From contig JBAZSL010000021.1 of assembly GCA_041662445.1 (NCBI GenBank), forward strand, positions 1-21,706: a stretch of 21,706 nucleotides of DNA, given 5' to 3'. The notes under the pieces are model-generated. The model made no database searches. It was not told the DNA's origin and worked only from the letters and a program-made list of their open reading frames with translations. Within the stretch, counting starts at the first letter, position 1. Every line of letters begins with the position of its first letter. This DNA comes from UASB124 sp041662445. GTDB taxonomy: Bacteria; Babelota; Babeliae; Babelales; RVW-14. Of this stretch, positions 1 through 8,058 are shown piece by piece. A program made the translations under genes and the position numbers.

Positions 1-1394
1 AAGGTATTCATGATTTGAAGGCTCAGAGCGGATTGAAGCCTTTGAGCGGTAACCTTGCGGCACAAGATGCGACGATAAAGAACTTTTCAGTAGATAACAG
101 CCTGTCGCTCAATCTCTCGTTGCTGGGCAATGCCATAGTGGAGTTAGGTGCCGATGTCGATCTGATAAGCGGTACGCATATCATCAACATTGTTGGTACG
201 GGTAACGTGATCAAACTCAAAACATACAACTTCGCTATTGATCCCACCACGTTCTACTTTAATACCAACGCCGAAGTGACGTTTGTGTTTCCTGACGAGG
301 GCGCCCAGACGCTTACCATAAAAGATTCAACGCACATTGACCTGGAAAATGGATCGCTGCTCAAAGTAAGTGGTCCAGGAAGAATGGTTTTGGCAAATGA
401 AGCAACAGTGACCTTTAAGACCATACCCGGCGCGGCATTGATCTTTACGGTAGGAACCGCTGATCACCCTGGTCCAAAATTAGTTCTTACCGATCGTGCC
501 GTCATGAGTGTGGCATCGAGTGCAACAGCAAACATATTGGGCATCGGAAGTGTTGTTGTTGAGCAGGCTGCAAGCATTCTTTTGGATGGTGTGCTCAGCA
601 AGTTGCTCGTTGGCCGCGATACGCCTACAGACGATGGATTAGTTGGTGGCCCATCATCCCTGACGGCCAACAATATTTTATTTTATGTTACCCACGGTGG
701 TCAGATATGGGTTGAACCAGTTTTAGTTGCATCCCCCGGTGATGTGCGATTCAGTTACGGAGCACGGTTCTCTGTGCAATATGCAACGACCTACATCAGA
801 TTTGAAAATGGTGCGACGTTGGGTATTGGGCCTGCGGGTGTATTTGAGGTTAATTCCAAAAATAATGAATCAACAGCTGGAACAGCGGTTTCCGGTAACC
901 TTGTGGAGCTTGCATTCAATCGCAGCTCACTTATTGTTTCGGGCAATGGTATGTTTGCGCTCGGAGACAATCAGGGAATTACGCCTACTACATTTAGTTA
1001 CGATGGTCTTGAAGCATATATAGATTGGGACACCGCATCAGACAAAGGCCCGGGCTTGGTTCGTTACGTCAACAGTGATGCCGACAAAACGATTACCGGT
1101 CGTATTACCTATCATTCCGCTGACTTGTACGCAACCATTTCTGATATGACATCACAACGATTGATGCGCGCATTGATGAATAGATCATCCAATTTAACCT
1201 CAAGCACGCTGTTGCTCGATATGTATGATGCTTCAAGGGTTTGGACAGTCGCTGGATTTTTGTCAGAAGCTCTGGATGCCAACGATGTTATAGATGATGA
1301 AAGAACGGTAAATGGCGCTGTGTATGTTGATGGGCATAACAGTAAAACAAGCGACAAATTTACGGTCAATCCAGATGGGAGTATGACAGCTTAG
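1..1394 (+). CDS. Beta-solenoid-like secreted/surface protein, 5'-partial
   Basis: The frame is open to the left edge: in-frame codons from base 3 read G-I-H-D-L-K, so the TTG at 15 is only an internal codon and the true start lies outside the window. The visible 463 residues are rich in Gly, Thr, Ser, Val, Leu and Asn, with short alternating hydrophobic/polar strands and repeated turns of the form S-G-x-G, as in right-handed beta-helix or autotransporter-passenger-like proteins. A G-T-G-N-V-I turn (bases 195-212) recurs as G-Q-G-N, G-R-G-H and G-N-G-N in the two downstream genes, suggesting one paralogous family. There is no C-terminal membrane anchor or terminal aromatic residue, so it does not look like an autotransporter with its own barrel. 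The export signal, if any, is off the edge. The role is unknown; adhesin or surface structure is a guess. A strong terminator follows. Confidence 0.8.
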   Translation, partial: GIHDLKAQSGLKPLSGNLAAQDATIKNFSVDNSLSLNLSLLGNAIVELGADVDLISGTHIINIVGTGNVIKLKTYNFAIDPTTFYFNTNAEVTFVFPDEGAQTLTIKDSTHIDLENGSLLKVSGPGRMVLANEATVTFKTIPGAALIFTVGTADHPGPKLVLTDRAVMSVASSATANILGIGSVVVEQAASILLDGVLSKLLVGRDTPTDDGLVGGPSSLTANNILFYVTHGGQIWVEPVLVASPGDVRFSYGARFSVQYATTYIRFENGATLGIGPAGVFEVNSKNNESTAGTAVSGNLVELAFNRSSLIVSGNGMFALGDNQGITPTTFSYDGLEAYIDWDTASDKGPGLVRYVNSDADKTITGRITYHSADLYATISDMTSQRLMRALMNRSSNLTSSTLLLDMYDASRVWTVAGFLSEALDANDVIDDERTVNGAVYVDGHNSKTSDKFTVNPDGSMTA

Positions 1395-1413
1395 TAAGAT
1401 ATAGTGCCTCGAA

Positions 1414-1446
1414 AAAGGGACTGGCAGTTGCGCCGGTCCCTTTCTT
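1414..1446 (+). terminator. Rho-independent terminator after the first solenoid gene
   Basis: The arms are AAAGGGACTGG (1414-1424) and CCGGTCCCTTT (1433-1443). They pair over 11 bp with one G-T wobble around an 8-nt loop, and a short T-rich tail follows. It lies 20 nt after the stop codon and separates this gene from the next promoter. Confidence 0.85.
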
Positions 1447-1470
1447 ACGTTAAAGCCGCCATAGTAATTT

Positions 1471-1500
1471 TTGACTGTTGCAAATGACTCGAAACATCTT
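1471..1500 (+). promoter_or_regulatory. Promoter for the 1555-4733 solenoid gene pair
   Basis: TTGACT (1471-1476) and CATCTT (1495-1500) are separated by 18 nt, placing a start site about 45 nt before the ATG at 1555. The same hexamers with the same spacing occur upstream of the channel operon (11889-11918, - strand). The -10 is a poor match to TATAAT, so this is a prediction. It lies just downstream of a terminator, where a promoter is expected. Confidence 0.45.
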
Positions 1501-1554
1501 TATGGTGACAAAGAGTATTCTCATCACAAAATATTGTGTTGCATGGAGTAGGTA

Positions 1555-2607
1555 ATGAAGATCAACAGAATAGTTGTCTATATAAGCTTTTTACTTCCCT
1601 TTAATGGTCGCATACAAGCGGTGTCGCTTGATGGGACGGTAAATCTCAAATATCAGGCTGCCGCCTACGCTTTTGCCAATGGTGATTTTGCTCGAGGTTT
1701 TGTTCGTTTGAATGCTGGACTTTCAGTTCCAGCAGGTGCGACGGTGAATTTTAATATTTTGACTCCGGTTGCTGGTCCAATAAATTTAAATACTACCGGA
1801 CAGATTACACTTGAAGGAGCCATGACGTTAGATCCAGGCGTGACATTGGCTAATGGTGGAAAAATTAATGGTCAAGGGAATACAATTTTCTTGAATGGAG
1901 ACCTGATTGTTCCCGCTGGAAAAACGCTTGAATTTACGAGCAGTACCGTAATCGATGGTCGTGGTCATATGTTGATGCTGAGCACGGGAAGCAGACTCTA
2001 CATAAATGGACCAGCAGGCACTAAACTTACCTTGCGTAATATGTCACTTCATGGAGTCCGTGATTACAATGGTATTCCATCGATCGGTTTTGCTAATACC
2101 AATCAAAATCTCACCCTCATAAGTATGAAGATGTTTCTCCTTAAGGATTTCAGTTTATGGGCAGGAACACTTGATATTTACGATAATGTAGAAATTTATG
2201 GATATTATGATCCAACGCTTTATCCGGTATTACAGCCAATGCTTTTTGTTTACTATTCGCCCAAAGATATTGTCATTCACTCCAAAGCAACGTTGTATCT
2301 TGATATGACGGTTGGCTTTTTTTATTCCCCTCTTGACGGTAGTAATGATCACTTCAAATTTATCGCACCATCGTCGCGATTATTTCTTAATGGTTGCGCA
2401 TTATTTGCTTCAGAAGATATCGGGCTCAAATTACTCAAAGGGCATCTTATCGTTGATCACAAAACAACGCTGCAGAGTGATGGCAGAGATGTTGTAGCAT
2501 TCCAAATTGGCAATCAGGTTCCTACTCTGGATGCGGTGATTGATATACTACCAGGTGCACAGCTCGAACTTGAGGATGCTTTTCTTTCTTACCGCAACAA
2601 AAATTAG
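1555..2607 (+). CDS. Secreted beta-solenoid-like protein, short paralog
   Basis: This is a 350-residue protein. The ATG is preceded by GGAG (1545-1548) at 6-nt spacing. Residues 1-22 look like a signal peptide (Lys/Arg start, hydrophobic core, A-V-S-like cleavage site). The mature part is made of short beta-strand repeats with G-Q-G-N (106-109) and G-R-G-H (135-138) turns. Residues about 125-345 align by eye with residues about 505-705 of the next gene: LTLRNMSLHGV here matches LLLDSIILKGI there, and both end with an I-D-x-P-A/G-G-A-x-L-E-like motif. This protein is therefore roughly the C-terminal half of its larger neighbour. No anchor, LPXTG motif or barrel is visible. The function is unknown. 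It is probably co-transcribed with the next gene, whose reading frame opens 2 nt after this stop. Confidence 0.85.
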   Translation: MKINRIVVYISFLLPFNGRIQAVSLDGTVNLKYQAAAYAFANGDFARGFVRLNAGLSVPAGATVNFNILTPVAGPINLNTTGQITLEGAMTLDPGVTLANGGKINGQGNTIFLNGDLIVPAGKTLEFTSSTVIDGRGHMLMLSTGSRLYINGPAGTKLTLRNMSLHGVRDYNGIPSIGFANTNQNLTLISMKMFLLKDFSLWAGTLDIYDNVEIYGYYDPTLYPVLQPMLFVYYSPKDIVIHSKATLYLDMTVGFFYSPLDGSNDHFKFIAPSSRLFLNGCALFASEDIGLKLLKGHLIVDHKTTLQSDGRDVVAFQIGNQVPTLDAVIDILPGAQLELEDAFLSYRNKN

Positions 2608-2615
2608 TAATGAAA

Positions 2616-2621
2616 AAGGGG
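2616..2621 (+). promoter_or_regulatory. Ribosome binding site deciding the 2631 start
   Basis: AAGGGG lies 9 nt before the ATG at 2631. The earlier in-frame ATG at 2610 has only A-rich sequence upstream, and starting there would put seven extra residues before the signal peptide. Confidence 0.65.
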
Positions 2622-2630
2622 ATTGGTGCT

Positions 2631-4733
2631 ATGAGTAAACACGTATTTTTGAAGGTATGTGCTTTGACGGGTGCGCTGCAAACGCTTGGAGCCAACGGAA
2701 TTAATTTTGGAAATGGGCAATCAACGCTTCTTGTTAAAGATAATGCGGCTCTTGAAATTGCTCCATATAACCAGCGCATGGAGGTTGCGGTTGGCAATTT
2801 AGAAAATCAGGGTTTGGGCAGAGTAACGGGACGAACCGTATTTTTTAATGACGGCGTATATACTTTTTTCAATTCCGTATCAAATTTGGTTGCCACGCTT
2901 GAACCGGTATCAAATATGATACGGCTTCAAGCGGAGCTTCCGACATATGATGGCGGAACTATGATTACTAACCCTGGTGGACTTGCGGGTGTTCATACAA
3001 ATATCAAGCCAGGAAGAAATCTGATACGTGGCCAGCCCTTATTTTTTGGAACCGACGATGTTGTTCTTGATAATTCAAGTACCGGCCTTGGTCTTGCTAT
3101 TCAAAATACCCTCAATACCAACATTTGGCTGAATAATGGGATTCTTTTTTTGCAGGATGATTTGCGTCTTGGTGATGATGCAGTTATTAAGGACAGTGGA
3201 CAAGTTCTTTTTAATAACCGACGCCTTTCTTTCGGCGGAAAAATATCAGAGTGGAACGGGAATCTTCTTTGGGATAACGCTGCAGATATTCAACTTAACA
3301 GCGCAGTTACCTTGAATGGTATTTGGACGTTTCGTGGTGAAGGACAAATTAACGGGAACGGCAATGTCATTGATATGGCGAGCGGTGGCTCAATTGTTGT
3401 TGAGAAAGGATCAACACTGCGCCTTGCAGGTGTTCATATTAAAGGGTTGGGGGCCGATGGAACGATCAAACTTTTATCTGACACTGTTGTGACATCTACG
3501 CTTATTTTGACTGATACCGTTCTGGAAATGGATGCCGATTATGTTTTTGATTCAGGACATGTATTTGTCGAAGGTAATTCAACGGCGATTACCAAAGATC
3601 ATATCCTCACCTTTTCAGATAATGCAACCAATCACACGCGTGGTAAAATAATCGTTGATCGTGTTGCTTTTACATACGACACTCTTGCGTCCATAGATCA
3701 ACTTAATGTTCAACCGCCACTTATCAAAGATCCATTGCGTCATCATGCTGAAGTGATTGGCGAGGGTGAGATCAGAACGATCCGTGAGGACACGGTGACC
3801 TATCATAACTATCGTTCGGCGCCAACGCTGCTTAAATATGCAATTGTTGCGCCGTATAGAAAATTTGAGGTTTTTCCTGAAGTTAATGATGACGGAACGC
3901 AAGGTTATGAAGTTCTTCTTAATGGTAATACCAATTTTATGGGATTTACGCTTACCGAAGAACAGGTCTTTATTGTGACCAGAGGTGTTCATGCAACAAC
4001 AACTAGTCTTATCCTACGAGATTTATCACCGAATAATATTCAGTTTCAGAGTGGCTCGAGTCTTATTTTTGGCGATCAAACAATGCTTACGCTCTCGCGT
4101 AACGAGTCATTATCCTATCGATGGACATTTTCGGGACAGACTATTTTCCGTGGCGGTGGATGTATTTTTGATCTATCCAATGGTGGTGAGCTTGTTGTGA
4201 CCGGAAGTAATTCGGTGCTTTTGCTTGATAGCATTATTCTTAAAGGAATCAGTCGCTCTAACATCAGATGTATGCATCCTTCATCACGTATCATTCTTAA
4301 AAATGTTAAATGGATTCAGAATGGTGATTTTGAATATGCAAACGGTGGCTTGCAAATACTTGATGATGTAAATTTTGTTGGGCAAGTACGTCCTGGTACG
4401 TTAGGAGAAGGTTTTGAGGATTATTTCAGTTTCACGTATACATCAACAAGTCTTTTGCGCGTGCTTTCGCGCTCGACCCTATCGCTAACGCGCTACATGC
4501 CGTTTAGCTACAATCCAGCAAATGGCAACACGAAGCTTTTCAGGTTAAGCGATGAATCGGCGACGCTCCTGCTCAATCAATCAACGTTGCAGGCGAGCGA
4601 AGGTGCGCAACTTTATATTGCCCAAGGATACATCATGATTCGCGAGGACAATTACGCCCTTGGCGATGTCAATATTTCTGACCCTAACAATATTATTGAC
4701 CAGCCAGCGGGGGCAACTCTGGAATCGCAATAG
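2631..4733 (+). CDS. Secreted beta-solenoid-like protein with internal duplication
   Basis: This is a 700-residue protein if started at 2631 (707 from the in-frame ATG at 2610). I prefer 2631 because it has a good ribosome binding site and gives a compact signal peptide (MSKHVFLK, then a hydrophobic core ending near A-N-G). The body is Gly/Asn/Thr/Val-rich with repeated short strands. Two modules share the pattern W-T-F-x-G ... G-x-G ... D-x-x-x-G-G-x-x-V-V ... L-x-L ... K-G-(I/L). They begin at residues 239 and 505 (2610 numbering), 266 residues apart. The C-terminal part matches the preceding 350-residue gene. Family-level function is unknown; surface adhesin or structural protein is plausible. 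The last 41 nt overlap tail-to-tail with the convergent gene ending at 4693, so no intergenic terminator is possible on either side. Confidence 0.85.
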   Translation: MSKHVFLKVCALTGALQTLGANGINFGNGQSTLLVKDNAALEIAPYNQRMEVAVGNLENQGLGRVTGRTVFFNDGVYTFFNSVSNLVATLEPVSNMIRLQAELPTYDGGTMITNPGGLAGVHTNIKPGRNLIRGQPLFFGTDDVVLDNSSTGLGLAIQNTLNTNIWLNNGILFLQDDLRLGDDAVIKDSGQVLFNNRRLSFGGKISEWNGNLLWDNAADIQLNSAVTLNGIWTFRGEGQINGNGNVIDMASGGSIVVEKGSTLRLAGVHIKGLGADGTIKLLSDTVVTSTLILTDTVLEMDADYVFDSGHVFVEGNSTAITKDHILTFSDNATNHTRGKIIVDRVAFTYDTLASIDQLNVQPPLIKDPLRHHAEVIGEGEIRTIREDTVTYHNYRSAPTLLKYAIVAPYRKFEVFPEVNDDGTQGYEVLLNGNTNFMGFTLTEEQVFIVTRGVHATTTSLILRDLSPNNIQFQSGSSLIFGDQTMLTLSRNESLSYRWTFSGQTIFRGGGCIFDLSNGGELVVTGSNSVLLLDSIILKGISRSNIRCMHPSSRIILKNVKWIQNGDFEYANGGLQILDDVNFVGQVRPGTLGEGFEDYFSFTYTSTSLLRVLSRSTLSLTRYMPFSYNPANGNTKLFRLSDESATLLLNQSTLQASEGAQLYIAQGYIMIREDNYALGDVNISDPNNIIDQPAGATLESQ
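3324..3680 (+). repeat. Solenoid module A of the 2631-4733 protein
   Basis: This is a protein-level repeat starting W-T-F-R-G, with the G-N-G-N turn, a G-G-S-I-V-V strand, LRLAGVHIKGL, and an ending near V-A-F-T-Y-D. It aligns with module B at 4122-4469 and with part of the 1555-2607 protein. Confidence 0.6.
4122..4469 (+). repeat. Solenoid module B of the 2631-4733 protein
   Basis: The module starts W-T-F-S-G and has G-G-G-C in place of G-N-G-N, then G-G-E-L-V-V, LLLDSIILKGI and F-S-F-T-Y. The matched residues keep their order and near-equal spacing relative to module A, suggesting a diverged internal duplication. The boundaries were set by eye. Confidence 0.6.
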
Positions 4734-5589
4734 CTTTGAAATCGATGGGCTTGTTGTTCAGAAACGTAAAGCGTTCATAAAGATCTTTACTCTGTGGATT
4801 TGGGGTAATGCTACTTGAAAGTGGCTTACCCTCTTCTACTGCGTAAATGTGAGTAAGATCGGCTGCAACAACGTGTCCAATAAGAATACGCTCCATACGT
4901 TCAACAAAGCTTTCCATGACGAGGTGTACAGCAGCGTCAATTTCATCTTGAGAGATTGAATCTTTCCTGCGCTTTTGCATGGTGGCAATGAGCTTATTCA
5001 TGATAGTGCTTTGAACCTGCTTATATTCGTCTTTAAGTTCATCAGGCACAAGGTGCGGGTGCATTTTATGCTGCGCAAAAAAAGTAAGAATTGCTTGATA
5101 TACATATTCCCACAGCTTATAGAGAACTTCTTTTGATAGATCTTGTGTGAGAAGATTACCAACTGCAGTTTTGAAAACGAAATCGAGCATTCTTTGATTG
5201 ATTTCCGGAATGTTATTTTCTGCAAGATTTTTTTGTACTAATGCGCATATATTGGTAAGTATTTTGTTAATTTTTTTGCGCGTATCATCAGGGATAGTAT
5301 CTTTGTGGTGGCGCGCACAAAATTTTTGTGCATACCCAACAATGTTGGAGGTGCGTACACTTTTGGTTGTCTGGATTTTCTGGGTGTCTGATCTGAGCTC
5401 AATAAAATCTTCGGCGTTTTCGGTAAAGGTGCAGTCCCGAATGAAAAAATCGATTGTTGGACTATCTGAGGTAGTTTGAATGTCGCGTTCTTCTTCGGTT
5501 GCCTCGTCTACGTAAACATCTTCAGGGATGTTTTGCGCAGCATAGGTGGTAGTACATAACAAAAACGCACTGAGCATACTATATTTCAT
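4693..5589 (-). CDS. Secreted helical protein of unknown function
   Basis: This is a 298-residue protein. The start has a strong GAGGAG ribosome binding site (5595-5600) and lies 15 nt after the stop of the outer-membrane barrel gene, so it is the last gene of the five-gene operon. Residues 1-18 form a signal peptide ending Y-A-A. The mature region begins acidic, then is largely alpha-helical and charged, without membrane segments. Four Cys residues (C53, C92, C114 and one in the leader) have no recognisable pattern. I recognise no domain. A periplasmic or secreted partner of the barrel protein is a reasonable inference from position. The last 41 nt overlap the convergent solenoid gene on the opposite strand. 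Confidence 0.85.
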   Translation of the reverse strand: MKYSMLSAFLLCTTTYAAQNIPEDVYVDEATEEERDIQTTSDSPTIDFFIRDCTFTENAEDFIELRSDTQKIQTTKSVRTSNIVGYAQKFCARHHKDTIPDDTRKKINKILTNICALVQKNLAENNIPEINQRMLDFVFKTAVGNLLTQDLSKEVLYKLWEYVYQAILTFFAQHKMHPHLVPDELKDEYKQVQSTIMNKLIATMQKRRKDSISQDEIDAAVHLVMESFVERMERILIGHVVAADLTHIYAVEEGKPLSSSITPNPQSKDLYERFTFLNNKPIDFKAIAIPELPPLAGQ

Positions 5590-5604
5590 GAGATCTCCTC
5601 GTTT

Positions 5605-8058
5605 TTAGAATCTGTAATCAAGGCCAGTAACAAAGGCAAAGGCGATTTGGTGTCCAAGACTATCGTAGTGCAGATAGCCGCGTTCGTCGGTGCGACGGGT
5701 TAAAACGTTAGGTTGGCCATCAAGGTCTTTATAAAGTTTGCCCGGAAAAAAGAGAACCATTTTAGTATTCCAGTCGCAATGATTAAGAACTTGATACGCA
5801 ATACGGATATCCAGTTCTGTGCCGATCATGCGATGCGCTTGCTCCGTTGATTCCCAGCCAGAAAATTTAGTAGGTATGCCATTGCTGAGTGTGTTGCGGA
5901 AGCGTACGAGTTGTGCCTCGATTGCTGGATCTGGGTGCTTACCGTACTTATCCCATTTTTTGAGCGTTGCTGCCTCCCACAGACACATAAGATCAGTAGT
6001 GAAGGCGAGCTTTTCGCGTTCTTTTTTGTAAGGATACCAGGTGACGCCAATACCAATGTATTGGAGATTGCTGAGATCTTTAACGTCGTTAAATGCATAC
6101 ATAGTTTGATAAGCAATATTGAGCGGGCGGGGAATGATCAAGCGGTCAAAGATCAGATAGTTTTTTACGCCAAGTCCACGATAACGCGAACGCATAGGAA
6201 CAAATCCATCAAAGTTTCTGTTTACTTCTTCATTGTAAGGATAGTTGTCACCCGAAATATATCCCAGAGCTCCGGCCACCTTAAATGGGTGCTCTTCAAA
6301 TTCGTAACACAGATCAAATAAGGCCATAAAACCTTGGTAGGTAAGTTTATAGGGAGCGCGGAAGCGGTGGTTGCCAAAAAGATCTGAGTTTATGGCCCCC
6401 ATCGACTTAGCGGTGCTTAAAACAACTGCAGGGGTGACGCCATCATCTTTCACAATATTTTTATCTTGTCGGTCAAGCTCACGATTGTTGCGCGTTAGAT
6501 CGAGAAAATCAAGTTGATTTTGTGGTTCAAATACGTCGCTATCAAGTGGAATATTTATAGGCTGAGCATTTTTTATGCGCTCTACTGGTGTTGAGGGGTG
6601 TACCGCAGCAGTAGAATCCTTGAAATATTTGTTAAGAATATGGCTAAATTCAACTTGAACCTTGCCGTTAGCGTCTCGTCCCAATCGTTCAATATTACGA
6701 TCGATGGCATGCATGCGTTGCCGTCCTGTTTGTCCTGCAACCTCAAGATTCGCGCTCCATCCTTTGTGGTGCCAATCGGCCATAACACCGATGGTAAAAA
6801 GTTTGGAGCTTGAGTCTGCTGCGAGCTCAATTTTTTGTTCAGGGGCATTAACAAAAAGGACATATTGTTCAATAAGGAGATTGCCAAAATCGTCATATTG
6901 ACGTTCGAAATTCAGCTTCTGCACCCACGTGCTGCGATTTTTACCGCTACCGCGTTCCGGTGGGCCCGAAAGACGCGACTGACGGTCTGGCTTAAGGTTG
7001 TCGGCCAGCGATGAGCTTGTTTCACGCCACAGATTGTAGTAGAGATCAAGGCTTAAAGCTTTGCTTGCGCTTGCGCGGAATAATATTCCCGGTGGCATGA
7101 AGGGAAAACGTGTAAAGCCGCCTTCGCCGGCCCAGCCAAGATATTCAACTGCTAGGTCATCGTGATGTCCCAAGACAACGCCGCGGCCAACGATATAGGG
7201 AAAGTAACCAACTTTTAGAGACGTTGGTCGATCTTCAAAGCTTTTGTTAAAAACATCGAAATTCAGTTTAAACCATGCCTGTTCAACAAAAATTAAGGGG
7301 AGGAGTGGTTTGACTTTGACATCACGCGCAACAGCCATATTGTCGAGTTCCGGTAGTGCAATTTCTTCGATGGTGAATGGAGCATATTGTGCTTCATCAT
7401 TCCAAAAAACATAATTGGTAAGTCGAATGCAGGCTTGCGACGCAGGCGCTTTATATTTTTTTGTGCCCTGGGTCAGCGCGATATCAAGATTAAGTTTGTG
7501 ACGAATGAAATCATTCTGATCGTGATAATCGCTTCTGAGTGTGTAGACGCTATTGTAGATAAAAAGATCGTCCTTGAGTTTGCCGCCAAAGTAGAGGGCG
7601 ATATCGTGTGGGCCAGAAAGTTGTAATTGCGACATGTTTTCAAGATAAGGTTCGCTTCCGTCATCAGGGTGCCACCAGCGGAATACCCACCATGGTTGCG
7701 TTGCAACACCCTTATCAAGATGCGGCCCCGTTTCGTCGGGGGCCATATCCTCGGCGGGCCGACCTTCCGGTATTTCTTGATCTAAAGAATCAGCAGATTT
7801 AGCTCGTTCTGCACTTTGTTCTTGATCAGGCTCAAGAATCTCTGGAGGGGTATCGCTATGTGCAATAATGATTTCATTGTTTTCATCAATGGGCAAAGGG
7901 TTGGCAATAAGCGTGGCCGACGTAACTTCATCTTCATCAACCATTAATTTTTCAACATCAATATCGCTACTTTCGTCAGTTTCCTGGCCCCGTGCCCACC
8001 ACAGGTGTGTGCTTATGAGACAAAAACAAAATAATATGAGACGCGTAGATTTATTCAT
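5605..8058 (-). CDS. Predicted outer-membrane beta-barrel (porin/export-like) protein
   Basis: This is an 817-residue protein with a signal peptide at residues 1 to about 25 (hydrophobic core with two Trp, ending A-R-G). An acidic, Glu/Asp/Pro-rich linker to about residue 115 follows, then a long region rich in aromatic, alternating strand sequence (for example FKLNFDVF and SLKVGYFPYIVGRGV). The C-terminus is V-T-G-L-D-Y-R-F; a terminal Phe with alternating hydrophobics matches the beta-signal read by the BAM machinery. The general appearance resembles alginate-export/porin-type barrels, but no substrate can be assigned. The start codon overlaps the preceding stop as ATGA (4-nt overlap), with AGGAGA upstream, indicating translational coupling to the phosphoesterase gene. 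In the operon it would supply the outer-membrane component. Confidence 0.8.
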   Translation of the reverse strand: MNKSTRLILFCFCLISTHLWWARGQETDESSDIDVEKLMVDEDEVTSATLIANPLPIDENNEIIIAHSDTPPEILEPDQEQSAERAKSADSLDQEIPEGRPAEDMAPDETGPHLDKGVATQPWWVFRWWHPDDGSEPYLENMSQLQLSGPHDIALYFGGKLKDDLFIYNSVYTLRSDYHDQNDFIRHKLNLDIALTQGTKKYKAPASQACIRLTNYVFWNDEAQYAPFTIEEIALPELDNMAVARDVKVKPLLPLIFVEQAWFKLNFDVFNKSFEDRPTSLKVGYFPYIVGRGVVLGHHDDLAVEYLGWAGEGGFTRFPFMPPGILFRASASKALSLDLYYNLWRETSSSLADNLKPDRQSRLSGPPERGSGKNRSTWVQKLNFERQYDDFGNLLIEQYVLFVNAPEQKIELAADSSSKLFTIGVMADWHHKGWSANLEVAGQTGRQRMHAIDRNIERLGRDANGKVQVEFSHILNKYFKDSTAAVHPSTPVERIKNAQPINIPLDSDVFEPQNQLDFLDLTRNNRELDRQDKNIVKDDGVTPAVVLSTAKSMGAINSDLFGNHRFRAPYKLTYQGFMALFDLCYEFEEHPFKVAGALGYISGDNYPYNEEVNRNFDGFVPMRSRYRGLGVKNYLIFDRLIIPRPLNIAYQTMYAFNDVKDLSNLQYIGIGVTWYPYKKEREKLAFTTDLMCLWEAATLKKWDKYGKHPDPAIEAQLVRFRNTLSNGIPTKFSGWESTEQAHRMIGTELDIRIAYQVLNHCDWNTKMVLFFPGKLYKDLDGQPNVLTRRTDERGYLHYDSLGHQIAFAFVTGLDYRF

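Noticed and set aside
3615..3992. Antisense open frame of 125 codons within the solenoid gene
   Set aside because: It lies wholly inside a well-supported coding sequence on the other strand, has no ribosome binding site or recognisable domain, and its composition looks like a reverse-complement shadow.
1..4733. Classical autotransporter reading of the solenoid genes
   Set aside because: No C-terminal barrel domain, terminal aromatic residue or linker helix is visible in either complete protein.
5911..6321. Antisense open frame of 136 codons in the barrel gene
   Set aside because: It is fully contained in the 817-residue barrel gene, which has a signal peptide, coupled start and terminal Phe.
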